This document shows, piece after piece, positions 26,397-35,153 of a DNA stretch of 64,000 nucleotides (positions are counted from its first letter, which is position 1; every line of letters starts with the position of its first letter). The position numbers were made by a program, and so were the translations under genes. Source of the DNA: RUG705 sp934101175. GTDB taxonomy: Bacteria > Bacillota_I > Bacilli_A > RF39 > UBA660. The stretch covers positions 20,251 to 84,250 of the forward strand of contig CAKOQC010000006.1 in assembly GCA_934101175.1 (NCBI GenBank). Direction: 5' to 3'. The notes under the pieces are model-generated. The model saw nothing but the letters and a program-made list of their open reading frames with translations, did not search any database and was not told the origin of the DNA.

Positions 26397-27124
26397 TAAT
26401 TTTTATTAGTTATAAAGATAAATCTTTCTTTGCCCTGATAATCTTTTTCAACATAAATGTTGATATTATTTAACTTAGAGTTAGCATAATCAACAATATC
26501 TGTTGACTGAGTATATCCTATTTCTAGAGCAACTAGAAAGTTTTTCTTAGTAAGATATTTTAGATTATCAATAATTTTCTTATAGAAATAAAGGCCTGAA
26601 TCAGGAGCATATAAAGCTAGATGAGGTTCATTATTTTTAACTAAATCCATGATAGGTTCTTCATATGAGATATATGGGGGGTTAGAAATAATTACATCAT
26701 ATAATTTATCAGTATATGTAGTCATGTCAGATTCAATAAAGTTAATCTTAGTATTATTATCAAGAGCATTCTTTTTAGCTAAAGACAAGGCTTCTTTTGA
26801 TATGTCTAGAGCATCAACATGAGATGTAGGAATATTTTTCTTGATAGTAATGGCAATACATCCTGAACCTGTTCCTAAGTCAATGATGTCTAAATCTTGA
26901 CTTGGAAAGTGTTTTTTTATTTTATTTAGAGTTTTATCTACTAGTAATTCTGTTTCAAAACGAGGAATTAGGACGGAGTCATTGACAGATATAGTGTTTC
27001 CATAGAAATCAACGTTACCTACAATGTACTGAACGGGAATTCCTTCTTCTAATTTTTTTACTCCTTCTTGATATAAATCACTAGGAAGATATTTCTTTAG
27101 ATATGCTAAATCTTTTTCATTCAT
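26396..27124 (-). CDS. prmC: Release factor glutamine methyltransferase PrmC
   Basis: A 242-residue SAM-dependent enzyme that methylates the Gln of the GGQ motif in RF1/RF2. It has an N-terminal helical domain with GIPVQYIVGNVDFYG (about 28-42), SAM loop DLGTGSGCIA (82-91) and the glutamine-binding NPPY (148-151). It is somewhat shorter than E. coli PrmC (277). Its ATG overlaps the prfA stop (TAATG), so modifier and substrate are co-translated. Confidence 0.95.
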   Translation of the reverse strand: MNEKDLAYLKKYLPSDLYQEGVKKLEEGIPVQYIVGNVDFYGNTISVNDSVLIPRFETELLVDKTLNKIKKHFPSQDLDIIDLGTGSGCIAITIKKNIPTSHVDALDISKEALSLAKKNALDNNTKINFIESDMTTYTDKLYDVIISNPPYISYEEPIMDLVKNNEPHLALYAPDSGLYFYKKIIDNLKYLTKKNFLVALEIGYTQSTDIVDYANSKLNNINIYVEKDYQGKERFIFITNKN

Positions 27125-28185
27125 TAGATTTCTTTATTTTCCAATTCTAGACGTTGGTTTTCGTTAATAAGTGCTTCAATTATAACTCCTAGGTCGCCAT
27201 TCATAATACGGTCTAGGTTCATTGAAGTAAAGCCAATACGGTGGTCTGTTACTCTGTTTTGAGGATAATTGTAAGTTCTTATTTTTTCAGAACGGTCACC
27301 AGTTCCTATTTTATTTTTACGTTCAGCAGCATTAGCAGCTTCTTGTTCTCTTAGTTTTAAATCATATAGTCTTGTTTTTAATATTTTGAAAGCTTTTTCT
27401 TTGTTTTTGATTTGGCTACGTTCTGTTTGAGAATATACGATGATACCAGTAGGAATATGGGTAAGTCTTACGGCGGAATCGGTAGTGTTTACTCCTTGTC
27501 CACCACAACCACTACTTCTTGTGATATCAATTCTAACTTCTGATTCATCTAGTTCATAGTCAAACTCTTCGGCTTCTGGCATAACTAAAACAGTCGCAGT
27601 TGAAGTATGAACACGTCCTCCTGATTCTGTTTCAGGAACTCTTTGAACACGATGAGCACCAGACTCATATTTTAATTTTGAATAAGCACCCTCACCTTTT
27701 ATCATGAATTCTATTTGTGAATAGCCTCCGGCTGCTCCAGGTTCTTCATTTAATACTTCTATTTTCCAGCCAAAATTATTAATATAATGAGTGTACATAT
27801 CAAATAAATCACCGGCAAAAATGTTAGCTTCATCGCCCCCGGCTGCTCCACGAATTTCAACGATAACATTTTTTTCATCATTAGGATCATGTGGTAATAA
27901 TAATACTTCTAGTTCTTTTTCAATACTTTCTTTTTCTTTAGTAAGAGATGCGATTTCTTCCTTGGCAAATTCTTGCATAGAAGAGTCTTCTAACATTTCT
28001 TTAGCAGTTTCAATATCAGATAATACTTGTTTATATTTGTCATATATTTCAACTGTTTTAGATAATCTGCGTTGTTCTTTTGATAACTCTGTCATTTTCT
28101 TTATATCTTTAATTACTTCCTCAGTAGATAATTCTTTTGATATTTCGTTGTATCTATTTTTAATTGCTTCTAATCGATTTATCAT
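27124..28185 (-). CDS. prfA: Peptide chain release factor 1
   Basis: A 353-residue protein terminating translation at UAA/UAG. The recognition tripeptide is PET within RVPETESGGRVHTS (near 184-186), the RF1 type (PxT). GGQ lies in GCGGQGVNTTDSAVR (near 228-230). The N-terminal coiled coil is complete. The ATG at 28185 has GAGAGGA before it; the in-frame ATG at 28221 would overlap the promoter region. It is followed directly by prmC. Confidence 0.96.
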   Translation of the reverse strand: MINRLEAIKNRYNEISKELSTEEVIKDIKKMTELSKEQRRLSKTVEIYDKYKQVLSDIETAKEMLEDSSMQEFAKEEIASLTKEKESIEKELEVLLLPHDPNDEKNVIVEIRGAAGGDEANIFAGDLFDMYTHYINNFGWKIEVLNEEPGAAGGYSQIEFMIKGEGAYSKLKYESGAHRVQRVPETESGGRVHTSTATVLVMPEAEEFDYELDESEVRIDITRSSGCGGQGVNTTDSAVRLTHIPTGIIVYSQTERSQIKNKEKAFKILKTRLYDLKLREQEAANAAERKNKIGTGDRSEKIRTYNYPQNRVTDHRIGFTSMNLDRIMNGDLGVIIEALINENQRLELENKEI

Positions 28186-28211
28186 ATAAATCAGTCCTCT
28201 CTTGCGGTATA

Positions 28212-28240
28212 AGTATATCATAAATTGAAAAATACTTCAA
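28212..28240 (-). promoter_or_regulatory. Promoter of prfA-prmC
   Basis: TTGAAG (28235-28240), 17 bases, TATACT (28212-28217) with TG at the extended position on the minus strand. Confidence 0.8.
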
Positions 28241-28276
28241 TTTATATTGTTATTTTTTAGTAATTTAAATTATAAA

Positions 28277-28305
28277 TTGAAAACTTGACAGATGTTTGCT
28301 ATAAT
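28277..28305 (+). promoter_or_regulatory. Promoter of the Y-family polymerase gene
   Basis: TTGAAA, 17 bases, TATAAT with a TG extended -10. No LexA-box-like palindrome was noticed around it. Confidence 0.75.
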
Positions 28306-28322
28306 TATGTTAGGTGGTTATG

Positions 28323-29519
28323 ATGAAGGAAAGAATTATTTTTCATATAGATTGTAATAATGCTTTTTTATCATGGACGGCGGTTCATATGTTACATAGC
28401 GGAAGTAAGATAGATATAAGAAATAGATATGCTGTTATTGGAGGAAAAGAATCTGAAAGAAAGGGAATTGTTTTAGCTAAGAGCAATCTATGTAAAAAAT
28501 GTGGTGTTGTTACAGGGGAAACTTTATATGCAGCAAGAAGAAAATGTCCATATTTAGAAGTATATCAACCAGAATTTAAAATATATAGAAAATATTCTGA
28601 TATTATGTATACTTATTTATGTAATTATTCTAAAAAGATAGAAAGATATTCAATAGATGAGTGTTTTATTGATTTTAGTGATAATTTAGAAATTAAAAAA
28701 GATCCTGTTAGATGGGCTTATAAAATAAAGAATGAAATAAGAGATAATTTTGGATTTACAGTTAATGTTGGTGTTGGTAATAATAAATTATTAGCTAAAA
28801 TGGCTAGTGATTTTTCTAAACCAGATAAAGTTCATACCTTGTTTAGTAATGAGATTAAAGATAAAATGTGGGGATTACCAATAGAAGATTTATTTATGAT
28901 AGGAAGAGCTAGCAGTAAGAAACTAAGAGAACTTGGAATCAATACCATTAACGATTTAGCACATACTGATAGGGAATGCTTGACAAAATATTTTAAAAGC
29001 ATGGGCAAAATGATGTGGGAATACGCTAATGGAATAGATGAATCCTTAGTAGAAAGTGATTATGGAAATCCTAAGAGCATAAGTAACTCTTGTGTACTTC
29101 CATATAACTATTCTAATATAGATGATATATATCAAGAAATTAAAAGATTATCAGAAATGACTGGAAAGAAATTAAGAGAGAAAAAAATGTATTCTCCTAA
29201 TGTGATGGTATGGGTTAAATTTGATGACTTTACTAAAATTAGTAAACAATTAACATTAGATAACCTAATTAATAGTGATAAAGATATATATGAATACGCT
29301 ATTAAATTATTTAATAAAATATGGAATACTGATAGTGATAGAAAAGTAAGATCACTATGTGTAGGAGTATCTAACCTAACAGATAAATATATGGTACAAC
29401 TATCAATGTTTGAAAATAATAATATTAAAGATAATGAAGAAGATAAACTTAAAAAGACACTAAACAATATAAAAGAAAAATATGGAGATAAATCAATTAC
29501 TTATGCAGATAGATTATAA
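28323..29519 (+). CDS. Y-family (DinB/UmuC-type) translesion DNA polymerase
   Basis: A 398-residue error-prone polymerase. Palm motifs: IFHIDCNNAFLSW with the first catalytic Asp (about residue 8), and YSIDECFIDF with the Asp-Glu pair (about 108-109). The IGVGNNKLLAKMASDFSKP-like segment (about 153-170), an HhH region (MIGRASSKKLRELGI) and a little-finger domain follow. Length and the NNAFLSW variant resemble Pol IV/UvrX-like proteins of Bacillota. The ATG at 28323 is set by AGGTGG; 28320 is also possible. The last residues (QLSMFENN) resemble a beta-clamp binding peptide. Confidence 0.88.
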   Translation: MKERIIFHIDCNNAFLSWTAVHMLHSGSKIDIRNRYAVIGGKESERKGIVLAKSNLCKKCGVVTGETLYAARRKCPYLEVYQPEFKIYRKYSDIMYTYLCNYSKKIERYSIDECFIDFSDNLEIKKDPVRWAYKIKNEIRDNFGFTVNVGVGNNKLLAKMASDFSKPDKVHTLFSNEIKDKMWGLPIEDLFMIGRASSKKLRELGINTINDLAHTDRECLTKYFKSMGKMMWEYANGIDESLVESDYGNPKSISNSCVLPYNYSNIDDIYQEIKRLSEMTGKKLREKKMYSPNVMVWVKFDDFTKISKQLTLDNLINSDKDIYEYAIKLFNKIWNTDSDRKVRSLCVGVSNLTDKYMVQLSMFENNNIKDNEEDKLKKTLNNIKEKYGDKSITYADRL

Positions 29520-29588
29520 AAGATAAAGACATTTAAAGAAAATTTGTGATATAATTAATAAGCATGAATAGAAAGAAGGATTATAAAT

Positions 29589-31742
29589 ATGAATGAATTT
29601 ATTATAAAGGAAATTGCTAATGAACTTAATGTTAAGATAAACCAAGTAGAAACAGTACTTAAACTATTAGAAGACGGAAATACTATTCCTTTTATAGCTA
29701 GATATAGAAAAGAAGCTACAGGGGCACTTACAGAAGAACAAATTAGAAGTATTGATGAAGTATATCAATATCAAGTTAACTTAGCTAAAAGAAAAGATGA
29801 TGTTATTAGATTAATAGATGAAAAAGGTTTACTTACTGATGAACTTAAAAATAGCATTATGAACTGTACTAAACTAGTAGAAGTAGAAGACTTATATAGA
29901 CCATTTAAAGAAAAGAAAAAAACTAAAGCTACTGAAGCTATTAAAAATGGATTAGAACCATTAGCCAAAGAAATAATGACATTTCCTATGAAAGGAAATA
30001 TCAATGATATGGCTAAAAAATACCTTAATGATAATGTTCCTGATATAGATAAAGCAATAGAAGGAGCTAAATATATCATTGCAGAAAATATTAGTGATGA
30101 TGCTAAAATTAGAAAAAGTATTAGAGATAATACATATAACTTTGGAATAATTAAAAGTAAAATAAAGAAAAATGCTAAAGATGATAATAAAGTATATGAT
30201 ATGTATTATGATTATGAAGAAAGAATTAAATATATTAAGCCTCATAGAATACTAGCATTAAATAGAGGAGAAAATGAAGATATACTTAGTGTTAGTATAG
30301 ATAATGATAAAGATAGAACTATTGAATACATTAATAAAAAAGTTATTAAGAATGATAAATCTTTTGTAGTAGATATAGTTAAAGATGCTATTATAGATTC
30401 ATATAAAAGATTAATAGAACCTTCTATTGAAAGAGAAATTAGAAGTGACTTAACTTCAATTGGAGAAGAAGCTGCTATTAATAATTTTGGTAAAAACCTA
30501 GAGGCATTACTTCTTACACCTCCTATGAAAGATAGAATTGTATTAGCTTTTGATCCAGGATATGTTAATGGATGTAAGATTGCAGTTATTGATCCTACTG
30601 GTAAGTATTTAGATTCTACTGTAGTTAAACCATTCTTAAAAGGAAGTAATGCAGATAAATTAATGGAACAATCTGTGGCAGTAGTTCTTAACTTAATTAA
30701 TAAGTATAAAGTAGATGTTATTGCTATTGGAAATGGTACTGCTTCAAGAGAAAGTGAAAAAATGATTGCTGATATGATTAAGAAATATAATCTTAATTGT
30801 AAATATGTAATTGTATCTGAAGCTGGAGCTTCTATTTATAGTGCATCTCCTATTGCTATTGAAGAATTTCCTGATTTAGCAGTAGAAAAAAGAAGTGCTG
30901 TAAGTATTGGCAGAAGATTACAGGATCCATTAGCAGAACTAGTAAAAATACCTCCAGAAGGTATTGGTGTTGGTTTATATCAACATGATGTATCTAGTAA
31001 AAAATTAAAAGATAATCTTGACTTCGTTGTTAGTAAAGCAGTTAATAGTGTTGGTGTTAATGTTAATACAGCCTCTCCTTCTTTACTAAAATACGTATCT
31101 GGTATTACTAAAAGAGTTAGTGATAAATTAATTAGTTATAGAGAAAAAGTTGGCAGAATTAATTCAAGAAAAGAAATACAGGATATCTTAACAGATAAAG
31201 CATATGAACAAGCAATTGGTTTCTTGAGAATTACTGATGGGGATAATATTTTAGATTCTACAGGAATTCATCCTGAAAGTTATAATGTTGCTATTAATTT
31301 ACTTAATAATATAGGAATGACTTTAAATGATGTTGGTAGTGATAAATTAATTACTAAATTAAATGAAATTGATACTGATAAGTATAAGAATTTATTAAAT
31401 ACCGATATTTATACTCTAGAAGATGTTATTGATTGTTTAAAGAAGCCTAATAGAGATCCAAGAGATGAGATGCCTCAACCAATACTAAAAAGTGATGTAC
31501 TTGAATTAAAAGACTTAACAGTTGGTATGAAACTTCAAGGAACTGTTAGAAATGTAGTTGACTTTGGAGCATTTGTAGATATTGGACTGCATGAAGATGG
31601 ATTAGTTCATATATCTAAAATTACAGATAAATATATAAAACATCCAAGTGAAGTTCTTAGTGTTGGGGATATAATTGATTGTTATGTTGAAGAAATTAAA
31701 CTAGATAAGAATAAAGTTAGCTTAACTATGATTAAACCTTAA
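29589..31742 (+). CDS. tex: Tex family RNA-binding transcription accessory protein
   Basis: A 717-residue protein close to the usual Tex length (about 720-780). In order: N-terminal helical region (PFIARYRKEATGALTEEQIR), a YqgF/RNase H-like domain (DPGYVNGCKIAVID, near 320), tandem HhH (VGVNVNTASPSLL, near 495) and a C-terminal S1 domain (GTVRNVVDFGAFVDIG, about 645-660). Tex binds RNA and is linked to transcription and, in some species, toxin expression. An extended -10 (TGATATAAT) lies upstream and AAGGA precedes the ATG. Confidence 0.93.
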   Translation: MNEFIIKEIANELNVKINQVETVLKLLEDGNTIPFIARYRKEATGALTEEQIRSIDEVYQYQVNLAKRKDDVIRLIDEKGLLTDELKNSIMNCTKLVEVEDLYRPFKEKKKTKATEAIKNGLEPLAKEIMTFPMKGNINDMAKKYLNDNVPDIDKAIEGAKYIIAENISDDAKIRKSIRDNTYNFGIIKSKIKKNAKDDNKVYDMYYDYEERIKYIKPHRILALNRGENEDILSVSIDNDKDRTIEYINKKVIKNDKSFVVDIVKDAIIDSYKRLIEPSIEREIRSDLTSIGEEAAINNFGKNLEALLLTPPMKDRIVLAFDPGYVNGCKIAVIDPTGKYLDSTVVKPFLKGSNADKLMEQSVAVVLNLINKYKVDVIAIGNGTASRESEKMIADMIKKYNLNCKYVIVSEAGASIYSASPIAIEEFPDLAVEKRSAVSIGRRLQDPLAELVKIPPEGIGVGLYQHDVSSKKLKDNLDFVVSKAVNSVGVNVNTASPSLLKYVSGITKRVSDKLISYREKVGRINSRKEIQDILTDKAYEQAIGFLRITDGDNILDSTGIHPESYNVAINLLNNIGMTLNDVGSDKLITKLNEIDTDKYKNLLNTDIYTLEDVIDCLKKPNRDPRDEMPQPILKSDVLELKDLTVGMKLQGTVRNVVDFGAFVDIGLHEDGLVHISKITDKYIKHPSEVLSVGDIIDCYVEEIKLDKNKVSLTMIKP

Positions 31743-31744
31743 TT

Positions 31745-31785
31745 AAAATACTCAGATAGATAATTTTCTATTTGAGTATTTTTTG
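31745..31785 (+). terminator. Terminator of tex
   Basis: A 15-bp stem (AAAATACTCAGATAG with CTATTTGAGTATTTT), 8-base loop and T-run. Confidence 0.9.
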
Positions 31786-31832
31786 TTTTTATTGATTTTT
31801 GTTCAAATTTATATTTTTTTTATTAAAATGTG

Positions 31833-31861
31833 TTGACAAAAGGCTTAAGTTCTACTATAAT
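31833..31861 (+). promoter_or_regulatory. Promoter of tRNA-Gly
   Basis: TTGACA, 17 bases, TATAAT: full consensus, 20 bases before the tRNA 5' end. Confidence 0.92.
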
Positions 31862-31881
31862 TTATATTGCCTACTTGATTT

Positions 31882-31955
31882 GCGGATGTAGTTTAATGGT
31901 AGAACTTCAGCCTTCCAAGCTGACCACGGGAGTTCGATTCTCCTCATCCGCTCCA
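31882..31955 (+). tRNA. tRNA-Gly (TCC), probable integration site
   Basis: Acceptor GCGGATG pairs with CATCCGC; the anticodon stem TCAGC/GCTGA encloses CTTCCAA, anticodon TCC. The T-arm is GGGAGTTCGATTCTCC; T73 and an encoded CCA end at 31955. All DNA to the right is mobile-element-like. The terminal GCTCCA (31950-31955) recurs four times at later element junctions, marking the tRNA 3' end as the attachment site. Confidence 0.95.
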
Positions 31956-31992
31956 AAAGATAAAATCGTCGCACCAAGCGATGTTAATGATT

Positions 31993-32017
31993 AAATCAAC
32001 GCAAGTTGATTTTTTTG
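31993..32017 (+). terminator. Terminator after tRNA-Gly / at element left end
   Basis: AAATCAAC, GCAA loop, GTTGATTT and T-run. Units starting at 53909 and 57260 also have a terminator just before their small ORF. Confidence 0.8.
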
Positions 32018-32048
32018 TTGCTATTGCAAAGAAAGGGTGTGATGTGGT

Positions 32049-32321
32049 ATGATTAATATCGTAAAAAAGAAAATCAATATGAGTGATGAACTCAAAGCCA
32101 AAATTAATTGGTCTTGCAAATTTAATAAGAAATCCTATCAAATAATTGAAGGATACTTAAGAATTGTGGAACATACTAATTTAGCGTATGTAGAGCCACA
32201 TAAAGTAATTATTGGAGATAAGTTATACCTATTCTTCAATGAACAGAAACATTTTTACATAGGGAATTTAAAGAATAAAATCCCATTGTCTGAATTATCA
32301 GAGTACATAGCAAGGCATTAA
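32049..32321 (+). CDS. Small conserved element ORF (90 aa), intact copy
   Basis: A 90-residue basic protein of unknown function, first gene of the Tn4451-like unit. Truncated relatives lie at 54005-54076 and 57351-57602 with the same shared pattern (K---MSDELKAKI or ISDKLKRKV, then TNLAYVEPHKV or TNIAMVKPHIV). Each copy sits at the left end of a unit after a terminator, so it belongs to the core of the element family. It has no membrane helix or recognised motif. The ribosome site is weak (GGGTGTGATG). Confidence 0.65.
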   Translation: MINIVKKKINMSDELKAKINWSCKFNKKSYQIIEGYLRIVEHTNLAYVEPHKVIIGDKLYLFFNEQKHFYIGNLKNKIPLSELSEYIARH

Positions 32322-32389
32322 TGAATTGGTGAGTTTATATACTCCCACAATATTGGTTGTTTTTGTCGTATAAATAACTAATATATTTC

Positions 32390-32421
32390 AAAGGTGTCCT
32401 TGTTATGTGACACCTTTTTAC
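32390..32421 (+). terminator. Leader terminator before the split recombinase gene
   Basis: AAAGGTGTC (32390-32398) pairs with GACACCTTT (32409-32417), then a T-run, about 45 bases before the recombinase ATG. It ends the small-ORF transcript or attenuates the recombinase. Confidence 0.85.
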
Positions 32422-32462
32422 TTTGGTGCCTTTCATTACTAAAAGAAAGGAGAATGATAATT

Positions 32463-32528
32463 ATGGATAATGAAAGGAAAATTGCAGGAGTTTATATTCG
32501 TGTTAGTACTCATACTCTTAAAAGTGAG
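32463..32528 (+). pseudogene. 5' fragment of a large serine recombinase gene split by insertion
   Basis: An ATG after AAAGGAG encodes MDNERKIAGVYIRVST, the start of a resolvase catalytic domain including the catalytic Ser of RVST. It then runs into foreign DNA and stops after five more codons. The remaining 590 codons lie at 41460-43232. Joining the flanks at the shared GTAC (32506-32509 and 41455-41458) gives RVST-EDQAREGFSL in frame, a typical serine recombinase sequence. The gene is therefore interrupted, not decayed. Confidence 0.9.
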
Positions 32529-32534
32529 AAAAAA
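32506..32534 (+). other. attL of the nested element (GTAC core plus left arm)
   Basis: Core GTAC (32506-32509) followed by element sequence with ATAC-C-TAAAAAGTGA-AAAAAA. The reverse complement of the right end (attR) carries the near-identical ATAC-C-TAAAAGTGA-AAAAAA. Such imperfect inverted arms around a short core are the form of serine-integrase attP sites. Confidence 0.75.
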
Positions 32535-32535
32535 T

Positions 32536-34122
32536 TTAAAAAATAGATTTGAAATTATATTTAATTTCAATATTTTTATCATTATCAATAGTAATTCTAT
32601 CAATTATTGTTGATAATAATTCTCTACTTGGAGTTTTTAGTTTTAAAAGCTCATTTATTATATTTATGTATTGTGAATTATCTTTTGAATTTAATTTATT
32701 TTCTAATTGATATAATTTAAGTTCTAAATCGTGTTTATCATTTTTTAATTTAGTCTTTTCTTGAGTAAGATTATTATATTGTCTTAAAAACATTTCTTCG
32801 TCAATAATACCTTTTAACTTGTCTTTGTAAATCTTATCAATGTAAGTGTCTTGTAATTTTATATTATTTTCAAGTCTACTGATTTGATTTTCAAAATCTA
32901 CTTTTAATTTTAAAGTCTTATCATTTTGTTTAAGTAATTCTTCAAAATTATTAGTTTTAACATATTTCTTACATTGTTTTCTAACATCTTTTAATATTTC
33001 ATTTTCAAGTTCATAGTAATTAACTTTATGATTAGTGCATAAACCTCTTTTTGAATATTTTTTATAAAGAGAACAAATACAATATTCTTTTTCAACATAT
33101 TCGCCGTTGGCTTTGGTGTATCTACTTCTATCAATACCCATTTTATGACCACACTCTTTGCAGTAGAAAAAGCCTCTAAATAAATATGGAATTTCTTTGC
33201 CATAATTATTTTTGTTTTTATCAGCCATATTTTGGACGATATCAAAAGTTTCTTTATCAATGATAGCAGGACAAGCACCCTCTACGACTATCCAGTCCTC
33301 TTTTGCATTTCTTCTACGATATTTCATTTTATAACTAACTTTATATTGTTTGCCTTGTGCTAAATTACCAATGTAAGTTGGGTTTTGTAAAATATCTCTA
33401 ATAGTAGAACTTTGCCATAAACCATAAGTCATAGTTGGATTTTTATAGACTTTTCCTTTATAAACACTTGGACTTGGTATGTTTTCGTCAGTTAAAGTAT
33501 CACTAATTGCTTTAATTCCCATACCACTTTTAGCCATATTAAATATTCTTCTAACAATAGGTGCTACCTCTTCGTCTATAATAAGTTCGTGTTTGTCGTA
33601 TGGAATATTTTTCTTATAGCCATAAGGAACTGTTCCACCCATAAATTTACCTAACTTTTTTTGTGAATTAAGAGTTGCTTTTACTTTTTTTGATGTGTCT
33701 TCAACATACATTTCATTAAGCATTGCTTTTAACATCAATTTATTATTATCTTTATGTTTGTCAAAACTATCATAGTCATCACTTATTGCATAATATCTAA
33801 CATTTTTTTTAGGAAAATATTCAGTAGCAAAAATCATACTTTGTGCCATATTACGACCTAAACGGCTTAAATCTTTAGTAATTACCATATTAATTTTTTT
33901 GTCGTCAATATCTTTTAACATACGATTAAAACTATCTCTATCAAATTGAGTTCCACTAACTCCATCGTCAATGTAAGTTTCAACTACTTCTAAATCATTT
34001 TTGATAGCATATTCCATAATGTAATCTTTTTGATTAGAAATGCTTTCACTCTCACTTTTTCCGTCCTCTAAATCTTTTAATGATAATCTTAAATATATAC
34101 CAACTTTAAATGCTCCGTTCAT
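32536..34122 (-). CDS. Large serine recombinase (integrase) of the nested element
   Basis: A 528-residue integrase. The resolvase catalytic domain (about 1-150) contains GIYLRLS with the nucleophilic Ser, DGVSGTQFDR and KDLSRLGRN. A recombinase domain follows (YGYKKNI, LQNPTYIGNLAQGK), then a zinc ribbon (CKECGHKMGID with a second Cys pair near 350) and a coiled coil (about 395-480). It should catalyse insertion and excision of its element at the GTAC core. The ATG at 34122 is used because GGAG lies eight bases before it; 34140 has none. Its stop is about 27 bases from the element end, the usual place for an integrase. Confidence 0.93.
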   Translation of the reverse strand: MNGAFKVGIYLRLSLKDLEDGKSESESISNQKDYIMEYAIKNDLEVVETYIDDGVSGTQFDRDSFNRMLKDIDDKKINMVITKDLSRLGRNMAQSMIFATEYFPKKNVRYYAISDDYDSFDKHKDNNKLMLKAMLNEMYVEDTSKKVKATLNSQKKLGKFMGGTVPYGYKKNIPYDKHELIIDEEVAPIVRRIFNMAKSGMGIKAISDTLTDENIPSPSVYKGKVYKNPTMTYGLWQSSTIRDILQNPTYIGNLAQGKQYKVSYKMKYRRRNAKEDWIVVEGACPAIIDKETFDIVQNMADKNKNNYGKEIPYLFRGFFYCKECGHKMGIDRSRYTKANGEYVEKEYCICSLYKKYSKRGLCTNHKVNYYELENEILKDVRKQCKKYVKTNNFEELLKQNDKTLKLKVDFENQISRLENNIKLQDTYIDKIYKDKLKGIIDEEMFLRQYNNLTQEKTKLKNDKHDLELKLYQLENKLNSKDNSQYINIINELLKLKTPSRELLSTIIDRITIDNDKNIEIKYNFKSIF

Positions 34123-34191
34123 AATTTTTTCTCCTTTCATATCTAACGGAACACATTTTTAATATACATACTTATTATACCACTTTTACCC

Positions 34192-34302
34192 TTATTTCTC
34201 AAGGTTTTCAGTGATTTTCTCGTTAAAATATGCGATTAAAAATTGTTCCAAAATTTCTTGTAAAGTTTTACCATTTTCATTAAATGTACTTGTTATTTTC
34301 AT
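34192..34302 (-). CDS. Small ORF (36 aa) upstream of the integrase
   Basis: A 36-codon frame starting MKITSTFNENGKTLQEILEQ, preceded by AAAGGTGA at good distance, reading toward the integrase gene. It is acidic and helical with no recognised motif. Position and ribosome site argue that it is translated, perhaps as a small regulator of integrase expression. Confidence 0.55.
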   Translation of the reverse strand: MKITSTFNENGKTLQEILEQFLIAYFNEKITENLEK

Positions 34303-34433
34303 AAGTTCACCTTTGACTTATGCCGACATAAGAATTTTATTAAATCCTTTCTCTTTCCTTAAGGCACTTACAATATAACATTTAAAAATAGACATAATCT
34401 CGTTCATAAAAATGCTGTAAATGTTCCAAAATC

Positions 34434-34463
34434 AAAACAAAAAAAGCCCATAAAATAAGGGCT
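34434..34463 (-). terminator. Minus-strand terminator in the element intergenic region
   Basis: AGCCC and GGGCT stem with 9-base loop, T-run on the minus strand. Confidence 0.7.
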
Positions 34464-34477
34464 GACTTAAAAAATGC

Positions 34478-34682
34478 TACCTATTTTTCGAGTAAAATAA
34501 GTAAAAAAAGATATAATTATTTATGATATTTTTTGATACTTTGTGATACTTTATGATACTTTATGATACTTTCCTTATACGTGTATGTGTTATAATAATA
34601 ATGAAAGGAAAAGTATATTTAAAGAAAAAAATATAAAAAAACTATAACATTATATTTATTTGTTTAAGTCGAAAAATAGGTA
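34478..34682. repeat. Candidate replication or control region: 14-bp inverted repeats flanking five 10-bp iterons
   Basis: Perfect inverted copies of TACCTATTTTTCGA lie at 34478-34491 and 34669-34682. Between them are five contiguous 10-base direct repeats (34521-34570, consensus TTATGATACT, the last two identical), then a TATAAT-like box near 34590 and a short reading frame of 11 codons. Iterons are typical of plasmid origins and of binding arrays for Rep or regulatory proteins. The element encodes a RepL-like protein and an HTH excisionase that could be the ligand. Confidence 0.65.
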
Positions 34683-34687
34683 TTTAA

Positions 34688-34722
34688 AAAGCCTGAATGT
34701 CAATAAATATAAGGCTTTTATT
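34688..34722 (+). terminator. Terminator before the accessory operon
   Basis: AAAGCCT pairs with AGGCTTT (17-base loop) followed by T-rich sequence. From here to 34869 only promoter-like and ribosome-site sequence is seen. Confidence 0.55.
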
Positions 34723-34869
34723 ATTTTTAAAATGGAACACTATTTTAAAAAAAGTGCACCTTTTTTTGAAGATATTGTTTGTTATAATTAAAGCACAAAG
34801 GGAAAAGATAACGCGTTTGAAACTTTGTAAAAAGAATTAAATGTTTAGAAATGAAAGGAATTGATTAAA

Positions 34870-35151
34870 ATGGAAAAACACACATTTGGTTATGAAAAAG
34901 ATTATTTAAAGGGTTTTGATAGTAGTAAGTGCTTTGGCTATCTTGAAGAAGCGGAAATGGACTATAAAGAATACATAGGAGCATTTATTGAAGACTACAT
35001 TTATAACGAGAAAGACATTAAAAAAAATGATAATTTACTTGATAAATTATATGAAAATGCTTTAATTAAGTTTAACTATTTAAGTGTAAGCGATAATGAA
35101 ATTAAAGATTTTGTGGATAATGAATTAAAAAATATGAAAGGAAATGATTAA
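34870..35151 (+). CDS. Unknown acidic protein (93 aa) of the nested element
   Basis: A 93-residue acidic helical protein, first of a four-gene plus-strand run (34870-37435). The ATG at 34870 is chosen over an in-frame TTG at 34861 that lies almost on the AAAGGAA ribosome site. It is followed after two bases by the next gene. I recognise no domain. Confidence 0.65.
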   Translation: MEKHTFGYEKDYLKGFDSSKCFGYLEEAEMDYKEYIGAFIEDYIYNEKDIKKNDNLLDKLYENALIKFNYLSVSDNEIKDFVDNELKNMKGND

Positions 35152-35153
35152 AA

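Noticed and set aside
29961..30245. Minus-strand open frames inside tex and the polymerase gene
   Set aside because: They lie opposite strongly supported genes, are rich in Ile/Phe/Ser as expected for antisense of AT-rich coding DNA, and lack ribosome sites.
34521..34570. Five 10-bp repeats as a CRISPR array
   Set aside because: The repeats are contiguous without spacers and too short; they look like iterons. No cas gene is present in the window.
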